Below are positions 25,801 through 40,102 of a DNA stretch of 64,000 nt, piece by piece; position 1 is the first letter of the stretch; each line of letters starts with the position of its first letter. The notes beneath the pieces were generated by a model. The model did no database searches. It had not been told where the DNA came from and saw nothing but the letters and a program-made list of their open reading frames with translations. This DNA comes from Fratercula arctica (Eukaryota > Chordata > Aves > Charadriiformes > Alcidae), in the NCBI GenBank assembly GCA_947846985.1, contig CANTUZ010000005.1:54189889-54253888 (forward strand), given 5' to 3'. Made by a program: the position numbers and the translations under genes.

Positions 25801-28800
25801 AAAGGACATAAAATAGCCGTACTATTAGGTTGTTAATTTTCTCTTAGTTATTCAATACGTTTGGTAGCCAGCTCGTTTGGTTCGAGAATTTGCAGGGACA
25901 CCACCAACTTCTGTGCTCCCAAACTCTGGGTGATCCTGCAAATAGATGAAATATGTAGAGATAAAACTTGTTAAGGTGCCAGCAGGCCGGGGTTTCGTAA
26001 GTATTTAAATGCATGGAGAAGCAGACAGACTCCTAAGGGGGTGTTTTTAAAGTGCCCGTATGCCTGACTCCCCCAGGTCATGGGAGTGCGAGTGAGGAGG
26101 GAAGAACTCAAACGTCTGAGTAAGGTGCCAGGCCAGGAAGATTTAACAGCTGAGATCCGGCTAAGTATTTTGCCATTTTTACCCCTAATATAGCCAGCTT
26201 TTGAAGGGTATAAAGCAGGGCAAGTCTTTCTTGAAGCACAGGACCTGAAAAGGACTTCTCAGTTGCTGGGTTCATCAGCAGGAGGAGTTAATGTGAAACC
26301 CTGAAATCTCGGCTCATCCCAGGCCTGCAGTTACCTTGAGTGATGGTTTTGAGCCCCAGACACACCTCTGTTCTTACACAGGTTGCAATCGCATGAAACC
26401 ACTAGGAACGACGGGCGTTGCTGCACAACGTTCAAGGTCTGCAACGAACAAGCACGTGGTGAGAGGTGCCCCAACACAAGGCTGCCCCAGAGGCAGGCAG
26501 GAGGCTGCAGACCCGGACTACTTTGCCACAGCAAAATAGGAGGAGAGGAGAAGGCCCCCGTGGCAGGAAAATACATGAAATTTAGGCATCCACCCAGAAA
26601 GATACCTTCCATGGGGCTGGAGGGTTTGATGCACAGAGCAAGGGAGAGGGAGCGGGACAGAGCGCAGACGAGAAGAACTCGTGAACCTTGTGAAACGCGG
26701 GAGAGGTGCCTTCGTGGGGTGGCATGGAACCGGGATGCTCAGCTGCGTTACCTCAGCCGGCTGCTGACACAGGCTCGCTTCTCGCCTTACTCCCAGATGC
26801 TAGCTTGCCCTAAAAGAAATAAATAAAACCTGAAACTGTGTGCGACATTACTTTCCCCATGTCAAAGTATTTGCTGGAAAAGCACAGGGAGGCAATGTGA
26901 TTCCAGAGAGGGGGCAACAGGCAGTGGGCTGCATCTTCCCCATGCAAGAACAGCGGTGCAGCCCCACAAAATCAGGACGGTTATTTAAAAACAACCCGTA
27001 TGATTAATTTACTTAAAAATGCAGGGCAACTGCTGCCTGTTCTCCTGCTCTTCGATCCTGACTAGTGAGCTTGCTTCCAGTTTTTAAGCTTTCTCTGTCA
27101 CCATGACATCTAAAAATTCACATTTCTTCATTCAGAGGAGAAGGATTATTGTTTGTTTAGGTTTGCTTTTTATTTTTTTTTCCTACCGACAAAGTGGGGC
27201 ATTATGCAATATACTGGATATCATGATACTGGGTAGTTTTTGGCATAGTGTCTCCATTAATGTACAGCCACAGTTAGAAAAAAAATTGAGAAATCTTCTG
27301 TACACCTCATAATCTGACAGGCCTATCCCATTTATCATTTCTATGGGCCAAATCCTGAAGATATTTATTAGCTACGGATAAGATCCTTGTTTATTTTTCA
27401 GTGCAGATAAAAGACCTTGTCACAGAGCAGGACCTTCTGCTGGATGCTGTACAAGCCTTCCTTTTAATTTAGGGAAAAGAACATTTACACAGTGTTCTCC
27501 AGGCAAACACCAGCTCACTCTGCACAGAGCAGGCTGAAGGCAATGGGTTCGTGTTAGTACAATGTTGTATCTATGCTAATCTACTTTTCTAATAATTAAT
27601 AGAGCTGCACTGACCATAACTTCTGGTCAAGACAGGCTGTGGCAGAGAAAGGTTGTATTTGTTCAGAGCAAGGTTAAACTACTTCAGAAAATGGGCAGAC
27701 CAGGCTCACACGTAGACAATCTCTATAAGTGGCTTGCAGAAGCTGTTAGTTTAAGTAGGCGAAGGATGCAGGATTTTGTGCTGCAATTTAATATTCTTTA
27801 CACATAAAAGAGGCTGAAGACCTTCTGAAGCCATAAAAGTCTCTGGTGAAATCCATAGGAATCAATAGATTTGTCTAATCTTTCTGTAAGCACTATTTGA
27901 TGATGAAGGGAAGGCCAGAGTAGTATCTAGAGTTTCTAACTCTTGTGGGTTTTACCGTGAGGCCTTACAGCTCTTTGGAAGTTCCACCACCATCCAGAAC
28001 CCATGGTTTCTACAAAAAAACCCCAAAAACACTTCCCCATGTCCCATATTCTCCTTCCCACTTTTCTCTGGAGCTGATTGACCTCTGAAGTGGCACTTGC
28101 CTAGAGAGCTGGTAGGTGGAGGCTGACACTATGACCACATTTTAGGCCCAGTCAGAAAACATAGTTTTCATTTTTCTGCATTGTGCATCACAAAAAAGCA
28201 AATTAAACTCCCATGTTTGCATTTTTGAGGCAAAGAGGTTCCATAGCGAGCCTGGCATGCAAGGGCAGGGGCTTTCCTCTAATTCTCATTATTTGTGACA
28301 AGCTCTGGTTGCATGTAAATAACTCCTATACACCATAACGCTATTATCCAGTAGTGTCTTTTTCTTGCCTTTCTATATCATTGTCAAGTTTATTTACACG
28401 GCCCCTTGCTCTTCAGTTAACACCCTTCCAGACATACTATTTTCCTGCTCTATAATTATCAAGCCATTGTAAAGCTAAATTGGCAGACACTATATTGTAA
28501 TTCTGGCACTTTTAGCCTAATTGGGGATAACCACATCAAGAGAAGACGGTCAGTGACAAATGAGCATTTTTTTTCCCTGAAAGATAATAGGTAGCTGCTT
28601 CAATCACTTTTTCGACAGCTCAACATTTCTGTATCTTTTTGAATATATATTTCTACAAGGAGAAAGCTATTACCAATACACTATACAAGCATCTCCTGTC
28701 CATAAATCTATTTTTTTGTTATGGGAGAGCTTTACAACTCAAAACAGCGTGGGCAGCTTTCTGCATTAATTTCAGTAGGCATGTCCAGCAGGACCTGCAG

Positions 28801-31800
28801 CCTCTCCACCCGGTGAAGCAGGACCAAGCTCTGCTAGACTGCCTGTGGGGTGCTAAAGGGGTCACAAAAGGGCTTAATGGACAAACCAGAAAAACCTCAG
28901 ACTTCATCTGGGCTCAGGAGAAACGTACGATAGAAGCAATGTAAAAATCCAGGGCTGCTGTCCCTGGGATGAAAGGGTCTTTTTTACACTTTGAAAAAAT
29001 ATTTCATCTCATTCATGACATATGGGCCTTGGAAGTCATACAAGCCTTGTGAGATATTAAATATGTAATGCCTTGTGGTGACAAATGTACTTTGCCGAGT
29101 GGAGGGCAACAGGGGCCGGGTCCCCTGCTAGATCTGCCCAGGCACACGTGTGGTGTCCCAGGGGAGAGGCTGTCACCACACAGCCTGCCCACACCATGCT
29201 GCCCCACCAGGCATTTGGCCTTCCTTCTCTGAGTCTTTCTTGTTAATTCCCTTAGCCAAAGACAAAAGCTTTGGTGAGAAGCAGCTTATTTTGTACACTT
29301 TTGGTGGCGTTGATGTGAGCACAACACTCAATGCTGTGAGGTGCCGGTGCAAACATCTACCTTGACCAGGCCCAGCAGTCAAGACACCACAGGTCCCCAT
29401 GGGCTGTCAGAAGAGACTTCAGATCCTCCAGAAACTGCCTGTGACACCATAAGGGTCACTGGCACATGAGGGACCTCCTGCCCCTCACAAGTCTCCCTTC
29501 TCACCTCAGGCCAGCTTCAAAACCCCTTTGGGTACTCCAGGAACCCAAAGCACTCTCCATGAGCCACCCATTTTGTGTTGGCATCTAGGGCAGCAGAGGA
29601 ATAAAAGGACTCAAATCTTTCATAGGCTTTTAATCCAAGCATTTCAATCTACACGTGTACTTCTCTTAAATGTGTTGCTTACTCTGCCTCCAAATTTCTG
29701 CATAATCCATCCATCCATTACACCCTATACCAAATGTTTTGCCTTGTCATCTCCTTGTAAATAGAGGGTGTCAAATACGTGGCCAGCTCATTGGACACAG
29801 TTAGGGAAATAGTTTAATCTTCCCAGTGGAGTAATTAAAGAAATCATCCCAACTAGCCGGTCAACTCTAGCCACACACCTAATCAGCCTGGCTGGAAGCA
29901 GGAGGCTTGCGGTACACATGCACTGGAAGGGAAAAGACATGCAGGATGTGTGGTCATACATGGAGAATTCATGGTTTTGGCAGCTGTGTTCCCAAGGATC
30001 CAACCGTGGGACTCAGGCTGAGAAAAGTGGCCCTAAATACTGGAAAGACGTTAAAAAGCCTGTTATAGGCTCTCCTGGTAACTGCTTCAGGAAAGGCAAA
30101 TCCTTGAGTTCAGCTGAGATTGTGTACATTTTGCCCCCCATTGATAAAATTGCTACCGTGTTATGGGCAGTAACCCTCCAGCTGCAGTCACGAGCGAGGA
30201 GCCTTGCCCACACAAATGAGAAGGAAGTTATCCACGAAAGCAAGAACTACTTTTTTGCAAGTATTTGTCTAGTATTTTTCAAAAAGTACCATACTGCATC
30301 ATATCCCACCTCGTGCCTGTTACAAGCTCTGAGCAGAAAGGATCTAATAGCCCAGAGACTGGAAATTCCTCTTTTCCTCATTTTCTTGAAGAAGTTTCTT
30401 TTTGCCCTACTTAGTTTTGTGCTGCATGTTAAAAAAAATGTTCTCCAAAACAAAATAGTCTGTTGTGACAATACTCTAACTCAATAATGAGTCTGGAATT
30501 TAATTAAAATCTCTTATTTCAGTCTTTCTATGTACAAGCTAGCAACCTTTGAACTTTTCATGAACTAACCGGCTTTTTTTGAGGAGCCTGCCAGTCTGGT
30601 AGAGGAAAGAATGGAGATCAGTGAACCCCAGAACTGCAACAGCATCACAGTTCTTGCCGCTGCCTTCAATTCTTTAAGGGGAAACAAGAAAAGGAACTTG
30701 ACCAAGAATGAGAGACAACATTAATTTTTGCTGTGTCCCTTGGTGGCAATGCAGGAATTGTTTCTTTTCTTGTCTTTTTTTTTTTTTTTTTATAGTCCTT
30801 AATGGACTTCCCTATTTTTCTTCTTCATCCCAATAGGGAATAGTATTTTTTTTCCTTTCTGTTTTATTTCCATTTGCCTCACAAAAGGCCCCCTTCTTAG
30901 AAGAGGAAACCACAACAAAACTGTTTGTCCTAATGTGCTTGGAGCCGGGTTCCACGTTTATAGATGAGACTTAGCTGTGCTTCTGTTATGTGCCTTAATT
31001 AAGCCAAAGCGCAAAGTCCCACCATACCCAGTAGAAACCTTTGTCTTGGAAGCATGACCAGACCCATCAAGGGAAACAAGGAATTCAGTGGAATGCAGTA
31101 GTCAGTGCACTAATTAGTGTCCAACAGCTGCATCAGAAGTTTGAAAATGGTAATATTGAGCCTGCAGCTGAAGGGACATGAGATGTTCTTTCCTTCATGC
31201 TCAGCCACGTGTACCTGTCCCTCGCTGTGTTCACAGCAGAACTGGAAGGGGGTGAGGTCAACTGCATGAGGGAGTTGATCTGGCTGACAACGAACCCTAA
31301 GGGAAAGGGCAGGAAAATCCAATACAAGAAGTATGTCTCTGGGATGAGGAGGAGGGGGAGGCTGGTTGTAAAACTACACCCAGGTATATGGAAAATAACA
31401 TTTAAAACATCTGATCTACGATCGCTTAATGCTGTGCATCAGCAGCAGAATATCCTGTTAGCAGAGAATAAATTCACTCCAGAGTTCTCCTGTCTCAGCT
31501 CACCAGAAAATTTGTATTTTTAAGTTCCCAAACTCAAACACAAACATGTTTCTTCGAAGACTGAAGTCTGCTCGGAATTCATAATACGTGTTCTTGTATT
31601 CTGGGTTCTGATATTTATTTTAACTTTCTGGAGCACCAGAAGAAAAAGGTTCATTTATCAAACGATTTGGTGCATTTCAGCAGGAGAAAGCTGCTTCCAC
31701 AGGGGTGTCTGTCTGCTGCTGTTCGGAGGAGAAGGGCAGCAGGTCTCAAAACCCAGGGAGTTTTGTCTGTTTATACTAGAGGTCTCAATTGGGTCAGTGT

Positions 31801-34697
31801 ACCTCGTTTGCCGAAACAGGCTGCCATGAGATTTCCAAGCTGACATTACTAAAACGCCGTAGCAGAAAGAAAAATTATCTGTCTTGTGAACTGAAACGAG
31901 GCTTTTGATAACTGCAGAGCCAGAATACATCCTATTCATCAGTGACATTCCGATGGGCCACTGCGTAAAACACGTCAGCATCACTGATCAGACATCTGCC
32001 AGAGAAAGGCAAGCAAACCTCACAGGAGAAGACATTCTTCAATCAGCAGGGCTCACAACGCTCCCCGTGGAAGCTGCTCCATTACAAACAGCTCTGTTTC
32101 CTCTGCTGAAGGTGTGGTGGAAACATCTCATTTCTATTTAGCTGATCAGACAACCATCGCTTTGCAAACTGGAGTGTGGTAAAAAACAGTCAGAATGAGG
32201 TCTTTAAGAAGTTATACGTTTTCTTGGACAGTTTTTAATTTTAGACCTCTGAGTCTTGTTACGGTCCAGCCAGAGCTTGCTAGCACTTTGAGAGTGCCAG
32301 TTTCCTTAGTGTTTGAAGTGACAGCTACATGAACTGTGACATTTTAAAAGCATGATGTCTGCTAGGCACGTCTCAAAAGTTGCATGTGTTTGTTAAGCCC
32401 ATAAATCTGCATGTTCGCTTGTTGCATTACAGTTTTAAATTCAGATTCCAGCTTTCACTTCTTTTTGCCAAAAAATTTGTATATGTCAGTGTTTAATATT
32501 TCACTGAAAATTTACTGTAACTGGAAGAACTCATGTAGTGTAACACTCTCAGACAGAGGGGGTGTCTACACTGCGTCCTGGAGGTGTGACTGCAACTGGA
32601 GCAGACAGTGGAGCCAGCTTTCTTCTGGCCTGCTGGGTACTGATAACAGTGCAGCCATGGCAGCAGAGGGCTGACTAACCCATCGAGAGCCGTTCACCTC
32701 GCCGTGGTCCCCACACACTCTGAGGCTGCTAGTCTCAAGCTAGACTGGAGGGCTTTCGTGAGCTGTAGCCCCCTTGGGTTTCTGACACGGATAGACAAGT
32801 GGACAAGGAGACCAGATTAGGAAAGAATTCTTTTCGAAGAAATCATGTTAATGGTGATTATGGCTGTCAGATGAATGAGTCTGGAGTTTCAAAAAATGGT
32901 CAGAAACCAAGAGCCTTTACCCTCTTTTACCCAGACCTAGATTCTTCAAGGATAAGGGCAAGTTTCTCTTGCAGGTTAATAAATGGCTGAAATAAAAGGT
33001 ATTTAAAATCCATGTGAAAGCGAACAGACAAAATGTCCCCTAAGAACTGTGAGAACCAAAACAGATGCAACCTCTTGGCCAAGAATTTTCCAAGGCACAG
33101 ACTGGCATAATACAGAAAACATATACAGACGATATCACAGTATAACACCTGGTTCTCTCCCTGAGCATCCACAAGCCACTATCAGAGGGACAGGGCTGTA
33201 GGCAAGATGCAGTTCTGGTCTGATCCAATATGGACATAGTTTCATTCCTGTCAAAAAGCTAGAAGAACCATTTTTCACTTCCCCAGTGGAGAGAAAATAC
33301 CCACAAGGGGTTGTCTCAAGGAGTTGTTCCTGGAGCTGTGCTCCTTAAGCAGGCTCAAAAACTATTCAGGAAAGAGAACTGCATCTCATTGCAGTTTGTC
33401 CTCTGAAAGTATCAGCTTTGGGATTCACGGTGGTCTAAAGAGCAAATATGATCTTAGAGCCAGGAGAACACAACCACAGTGCTCGCTGCCGTGCTGCGTA
33501 AATGCGCGGCGCCACCACGTCATGAATCCCCGATGCTGTTTTGGCTGCCTGGTCTCTAGCAGGATGCAGCAGAACTGCAAAAGGGAACAAGCATATTGGA
33601 GAAAAGTCCACCAAGAGCAGTAAAAGACAAGGATGTATTGAACTTTCATACATGGAAGCAGTCAGTGGAAAAGGTACTTTGACTGAAAAGAAATGGCTAT
33701 GTGCATTGGGAGTGGAGAGGATAAGGAGGCACAGAAGAGGCGTGTAAAATCACGGGTGCTACAGAGAAAGCAGATAGCGAAAGTTTAGATCTGCTGCAAG
33801 GACAAAGAGAAAAGGATGTCAAACCTATTGCTTGGGGGGCAGGATGCAAAACAGAGATCAATATTTCCAAACCCCAGTCTCTCTTGCTGAACCCATCCGG
33901 GAAGAGGCGCTTCAGCTCTTCTTCGGAAGAGGGGAGTAAGGGAGCACCCAGAGGCTCTGAGATGTCCAGGGTCTGCTGGGTGATAAGCTGGGAGGAGGCA
34001 GGAGGCAGAAGGTGTGAGAGATGCCCCTGGGGCTGTAACAACTTGTGTGAATGACTGTTCACTCTTGTCCACCCCATGGGAGCTGAGGAGGCGAGCCGAG
34101 CAGGCTCAGAGCAACCAAAAGGAGGCACCTTCTCACCCCAGGTGTAATTACAACATTGGATGTCACTGCCACAGCATGCGGTGACATATGCAGATGGTTC
34201 AAGAAGGAATTCAAAATGTCAGTGGCTATTAAGCCCTGTGGTGGGGACACAGTGTCATGCTCCAGGAGTCCACAAGCCATGAAGTGCCACAATCAGATGG
34301 TCTACCAGGAAGGATAACTCTACACTTACTCCATTGCTTACATTCTTTCTTCAGACACCTATAGACCACTGCAAAGGTATATCTTGGGCTGGGTGGCCTT
34401 TCAGTCTGACTGGTTCTAACAGCTTTATGTCACACGCTTATGTAGTTCACTCCCTGAACAGACTGGCTTCCTCCATATGTATTTTTTCATTTCTAACGAA
34501 CAACTTGCCAGTGAGATGAAGTGACAATGAATCACTCAAATAATGGCAATCTACAAGAGTGACAGATCTGGGATCAAATAAGATATATTTTTTAAATCAG
34601 TTGAACAAGCAATTATTTCCCGAAGCACAGTAGGACCCAGGGTGAGCGCAGATCCATTAGCTCTAGAGCACAACATCTGCAATACTGAATATTTAAT
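22842..34697. other. Intergenic DNA, no gene found
   Basis: Nearly 12 kb with no recent transposon that I recognise apart from the hairpin repeat at 23649. A T17 run lies at 30775-30791. Blocks around 24360-24760 and 28280-28550 look like slowly evolving noncoding DNA by composition only. The longest frame (29918-30487, plus, 189 codons) shows no domain or splice logic and is not called. Confidence 0.65.
23649..23722. repeat. Quasi-palindromic short repeat
   Basis: The left half GGGGTGAAATTCTAGC is approximately the reverse complement of the right half GCCAGGATTTCATTTT, around a centre containing GATGACTTCAATGGGG. It belongs to the same style of element as 7802-7830, 39337-39385 and 62495-62542. 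Similar short hairpin repeats are common in turtles and crocodilians; I cannot name the family. Confidence 0.6.
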
Positions 34698-35036
34698 AGG
34701 AAACATGTTTGCCAGAGCGGATCAGACCAGTGCTCTACTGTCTTCATCAGTAGCTATTCCCAGAGGCTTCACAGGAAGGCGCAAGACATCCCATAATAGA
34801 CCACTAGGAAATATTTTATCCATAAGAAATCCATCTCCTTAACTCATTTTGGTTAATGATGTCCTCCTTCCTTTGAAGGCTGATACCTTTTCCACTTTGG
34901 ACCTCTTATTATGCATATAAATTCCTAACCCTGCAGAGCGGTTGGCCTCAGTAATACTTCCTGGCAGAAAGTTCCACAGGTTAATTATGTGTTAATTATT
35001 TCCCAAGTTCCCTTTAAAAAACCTGCATCCAAGTCA
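34698..35036 (-). mobile_element. Ancient L3/CR1-like LINE 3' fossil
   Basis: The blocks GCCAGAGCGGATCAGACCAG, a TTCCCAGAGGCTTC block, a CCATAAGAAATCCATCTCCT block, AATACTTCCTGGCAGAAAGT TCCACAGGTTAATTATG and TTTAAAAAACCTGCATC follow the order of a second repeat family common in turtles and crocodilians. It is old and full of small gaps, and pre-dates birds if the match is real. Confidence 0.65.
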
Positions 35037-35316
35037 AAGAAAATCCTCACCTCCCTTTGGTTTCAGTGGACTCAGGGGCTCTGAGACCTTGGCAGTTGGG
35101 GGTGGCATTGACAAGGTGGTAAGGAATCCAGCTATGCGTGTAGTTTGCGTTAAATGGAGCATACTCCAGCTGCCCCCATTTCTGATAGAGATCTGAGAGC
35201 TGCAGAGATTTAAGGTTCCCCGCAGTGATCCATCATGACTTGAGACGCAAACAGAGCTGCGTTCTGGGATGTGCAGCTCCCTGCGGAGCATTTTTCCACG
35301 CCAACAAAGCAGCCAT

Positions 35317-35351
35317 TGTGTGTGCACGTGTGTGTGTGTCTATGTGTGTGC
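35317..35351. repeat. TG-rich microsatellite
   Basis: Imperfect TG dinucleotide run interrupted by CA and CTA. Likely length-polymorphic. Confidence 0.9.
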
Positions 35352-38300
35352 TCGCATAGGGGACGGGGAAGGAGTTGAGCGGGAGCGAGCCACAGCACGC
35401 AGACTGATATCTTCCAGAAGTATTAAGTAAACTTCTTCTATCTTACCACCGAAGTGAATTGCTAAACGCTTGTGGTATCTGACATGAACACGCTGAGATG
35501 GCGCTTTGATCCGTGCCTCTGCACGGGCTCAGTTTCACATCACACCTCGTCTGACCCAGCCGCAGGCTGCTCCCAGCAGCCATGTCCCGGCTCTCCCTCT
35601 CCCGCCCATCCTCCTCTATTTCCAGCACTTTCTTTGTGTTGTGCCGGGACCACGCGGCCGCACGCAGACACATCGGCTCGTCGAGTAACCCGAGCACCAC
35701 GTCAGGAGCTGCTCCTGGTGATGTTCCCATGGTTGGTGTGATGGGAGACATGGCTTGGAAGCACATGGGCAGTGGTCTCCAGCGGCTCGCAACCAAGGGA
35801 AGCAGAGACTGGTGTCAGCCCATCCTTCCCCAGCCGTCAGCAGCCCTGCCTTCTCCCTCGTGTTGATGCTCCTGAAGTTATGCAGTAGGTCAGAGGAGGT
35901 ACCTGACCCAACTGAAAGCTAACCATGAAACAGAAAATCACCCACAGATATGCTGCGATGGGGATAGTTCCTTTGCCCAGTTCAGTGTCAGCCTGCAAAC
36001 ACCGCTGCTGGTGCTGAGGGAGAGGCAGGAGCACAGCACTGGGAGGGCAGGAAGGTTGAATGTCAAGCTACACAGTGGTTAGCTTACAGGGACTGAAAAA
36101 AACATCATTTTTTTCACCTTTTAGTCCTTACCTTTGGGACCCTAAACATGCTCCCGACGCAGCCAGCCGTGGGTTTGCCCAGCAGGTTGCGCACAGATGC
36201 CAGTCCGTAGGTCAGGCTGAGCGGTCCCCAGCACACGCTGCCTTCATCCCACCCACGCTCCCCGGAGCAGGGGCAGGATGCGAAGGGGAAGGTGAGATCC
36301 AGCAGGAGACCAGGTCACGGGAGCCTTTCAAAGAAGATGGAAACAAACAGCACAGGGGGGTTCAGGGACTTGAAATCAGAAAGAGGACAAGGTGACGTAG
36401 AAGCAGATTGGTCTTCCAGGGCACACAAGCTTTGTCACAAGAGCTCTGAAACGTCATGTGTTGGCTGTGTCCCTCCCCCTGGGGACAGGAGCTGCTAGGA
36501 CATGGTGGGAGGTGACAGTTTATAGACTGGAGCCTCTCACCCAGGTCTGAGAGAGCAGACAGACGCAATGTTCCTGCTAGACAGGATGGACTTTTTTTTA
36601 CAGACCAGACCACCAAAGCTATTAGCCGTGCTTAATGTCACCAGCGTTTCAGTCTTATCTTAATGGATAGGAGGGCCCTATTTTTAGAATCAGTCAAGAA
36701 TCTAAGAAGATCAGCTCAAACGACAGTTTCCTCCAGCATTTAGATTACGTTGCTCTGACTCTGAGGAAAGAGAATAAACCCTGAGATTACGATTTCAAAA
36801 TGGGAACAAATGAACAGGGATATTTTAGGATATAATTTTCACAGACCATGGAGTGCTTGATGGATGTGGCTGAATGTGTGCTAGCATCAGAACTTCTGGC
36901 TCCTGACCCAGTAGCCATTTCCTTCCGTATTTCCAGATGCAGAAACTCTTTTTCCATAGTTTTAGTGCTCAGTTAAGGAGGGCAGCACGAGGACAAGGAC
37001 AGCTGGCTGTTCACCTACTGGAGCTCTCCTAGGGAAAGAAGCAAGGACAAATTTACCTGTTCCAGCCCCAAAGACAAAGGGACAAATGTGAAAACCTGGC
37101 CTTCATTCTTTCCCTCTGCAAACATTGGGGTTTTTTAGCAAGCTAAAAATTATGGCACCTAAATACTTGGGGGAGAAGAGTCATTAAGAACATTATAAGC
37201 ACTTCTGCTACACCTTGGCATTAGTAGTGACTGCATTGTTTTCTTTAGAAGCTTCTGAGTGGCGGAAAAGTCGATATAAAAAAGAAGAAATAGTCAGAAA
37301 TTGTACAATATTCAAGCAGACTGTAATAATGTTAAATACCATTTTAAAGCCCCTAAACTACTTTAAAAACAACAAAAAAGGGGCTGATTTACAACCTGCT
37401 TCACAGCTGAAGGGTGGAGTCCAGTAGGAGTATTTGCCTTTGGATATGCTGGTAAAATAACAAACCTCTATTAATCCAGCCTTGAACATAACTGCCAACA
37501 TTTTGAATGTATCTGTCTGTTAACAGTATAGCGAAGCAGTCAAAACAGACTTTGTTTTAAAAAGGAATAAACAGATGAAGGCACCACTAAGACAGAAGTC
37601 GGTTATTCATTATAATGCTTTTTGCAGCAGTGCTTCGCGTCAGAAGCCGTGGAGCTGGTTGTTTTCTTTGCTTTGTTGTCAGATGGCTTGATGTGCAAGT
37701 CATATACGAGCAAGTCATAGACACATATATCTAGTGTGTGTATATATAGAGAGATATATAGACACTAAAGACTGAATTAGTAAACTTTTTTACTTGGGGA
37801 AGAAGGTTGAGGTATAGATACAAGTTCCGATGTACAAAAAAATCATATTTTGGTCTTGGTTTGTGGGCACACTGGTAGAATAAGGTCACTGACCATGTAC
37901 CTTCTTTTGACCAGCTCACCCCAAAGTCATTAGCTAATAAGCGTTAACCAGGAAAGCAACTACCTTCAAAGTCATGGAGCCGAATAAGAATGTTTGAATT
38001 ATTGAATTATTGACTACTACATGGTGGGGCACAGCCATCACTGGCCAGCAAAAGGGGGAAAGGGTTACCTGATACCAGCAGCTCCCATGTTACGCTGCCC
38101 CGTCGGAAGACGTGAACTGGAAGAGCAATGCGGCCGTGAGCTACAGGACGGCTCAGCGACGTCTCTCGGCAAAACTCAGCTGATCGCATCACGGTGCTAA
38201 CAGGCTTGCTCCAAATTGCTAACAGCTTGGCGATTATTCACACCACACAGACTATTACAGGGACTGAGCTGAGCTGTCTCTTATGGAAACCATTACGGAG

Positions 38301-39336
38301 CAAACCGTTGGGCCCTATCTTCTCTGTGTAAATGAACAGAGCCCCACTGAGCCGGCAGAGGTTCCCCCTTTTTACAAGAGCAAAGAATGTGCCCCCCCTG
38401 CTTTGAACCCTCCAAACGTGCCAAAACTGTCACCTTCAAGGGCCGAGTGATCAAGGTTTGCTCTTTGCATCCAAAAAGATTATTTCGGCAAGTCCTTGAA
38501 CACAGGTAAAGTAAAATAAAGTAACTGAAACATTCCAACCCATACTTAAAAGAAAATTAAATAATAAAAAAGACAGACTAACAGCAAGAGAAAGGATTGT
38601 GCTTGATTCGTGTTGCCAAAGTCTTCCTCAGTGAGAAGTTTAACTTTTGCCTTTTTGGCACGTAGCTGCAGACACCGTGGCGGAGACTCAAGCCCGCCCC
38701 AACACCGATTCCTGGCAGCTCACTCAAGAGATGGGGTGGGAGGAAAACACCTTTCTGTGGTACATTGGGATCTTGTAGAGCCACATTGCTTATTGCCCCC
38801 ACCATCGCTAGTCATTTGTGAGTAAATAACAGCATCCAACGATGTCAGTAATAGCTTTTCACTGTGCAGGTTACTCTACAAACCCGAGTGAAGAAACCTT
38901 GCCTGCACAACAGAACTTAAATACAAAAAGGAGAAGTCTAAGGACATAAGCACATGCGACTATAAAATAAAAACATGTTTTATAACAAACAGCTGACCTA
39001 CACACCTGTTCCAAAAAGGAGTTGTTGGACATCCCTCATTGTCCATGGCAGAATAGGTACATTTTGGGTTGAAGCCAATCACCGTGCCTTTGCCCTGCTT
39101 CGTAGTACAGAGAGGCAGCCCCTGGCCTCAGCACCATTCTCCAGTTAGCTTTCTGCTGGTACATCCACGTTAAATTCAGGATGACACCGACACCCCAGCT
39201 AGCGAGCTCTGTCAGCTCCAAAATGACAGCTCTCATTTTAACGAACTTATAGTTATGTGGTAACTCATCCGTGACTTGGGCTCCTGGATGTTCTCCTCAT
39301 GTAAAGCAAAAAACATGTCAGTGAGCTCCTGAGAAG

Positions 39337-39385
39337 ACTGAAGCCAATGGGACTCTCACCATCAGCATTGAGGGATCAGGATTTC
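39337..39385. repeat. Hairpin-type short repeat next to MIR fossil
   Basis: GACTGAAGCCAATGGGACTC and a GGGATCAGGATTTCA end form the CCAATGGGACT ... GATCAGGATTTC pattern of the same dispersed family. It abuts the MIR-like SINE at 39386. Confidence 0.45.
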
Positions 39386-39575
39386 AATCCATGCTCTACC
39401 TCAGTCTGTCCCTGGCTGGGCAAATCGCTTAATGAACCATTTAACAATTTATTGCTTTGGGGAGAGTTACTTATTTCCCTCTGTGTTTGTTTTCCCCTCT
39501 GACAGGGATAACACGCAGAGCTTTATAAATCATAATTAGCAAGCTCTGAAGGCACTTTGAGATCTTGAGATAACA
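39386..39575 (+). mobile_element. MIR-like SINE fossil
   Basis: ATCCATGCTCTACC, CTGGGCAAATCGCTTAA, CCCTCTGTGTTTGTTTTCCC, CTGACAGGGATAACAC and a GCACTTTGAGATCTTGAG end match the MIR order, including the 3' GCTTTGAGATC end typical of sauropsid MIR copies. An insertion-like AT stretch interrupts it near 39435-39475. Confidence 0.6.
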
Positions 39576-40078
39576 GCACACTACAGGTGCACAGTGTATT
39601 TATTCTTAACACTTCAGGCCAGTGGTTCCTGACCCGGGAGCTGCAGAGCCATAGCTTACAGAGATGGGTTGCACGTCCGATGGAAGTACGAACGGCAAAT
39701 TAGTGCTCACGAGTAGAAATCGTGACACGAACCCAGAAGCGGTATTGGGAGTGAGGTCACGAACCTGGTAGTGAAACCAGAAGACAGATCCATCAGCTTT
39801 GCTAGTTCCAGAACGGCTCAAAAAAAAAAAGCACACTTTGTACTGATAAATGTGTTTCTACTCAAGGCTAAAATGCAAAGTCTCACAGACCTGCTTTTCT
39901 GTTGAGCTCTCCCTCAAGAACAACAACCGAAAGTTCCACCTATGCCAGTGATCTACTCAATTAGATTTTACTTCAATATGTGTTAAGAGATTGGAACAAG
40001 ATTTTAAACAAATGTTTACCCCGAAAAAAAGCCTTAACAGATGCAAACCTATATTCGCCATGGGTATACATAATCTGA

Positions 40079-40102
40079 ATAATAACAATAATAATAATAA
40101 TG
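40079..40102. repeat. AAT trinucleotide repeat
   Basis: About eight AAT units with one AAC interruption. Confidence 0.9.

Noticed and set aside
29918..30487. 189-codon plus-strand open frame
   Set aside because: No domain, no similarity that I recognise, and overlapping minus-strand frames; no exon boundaries.
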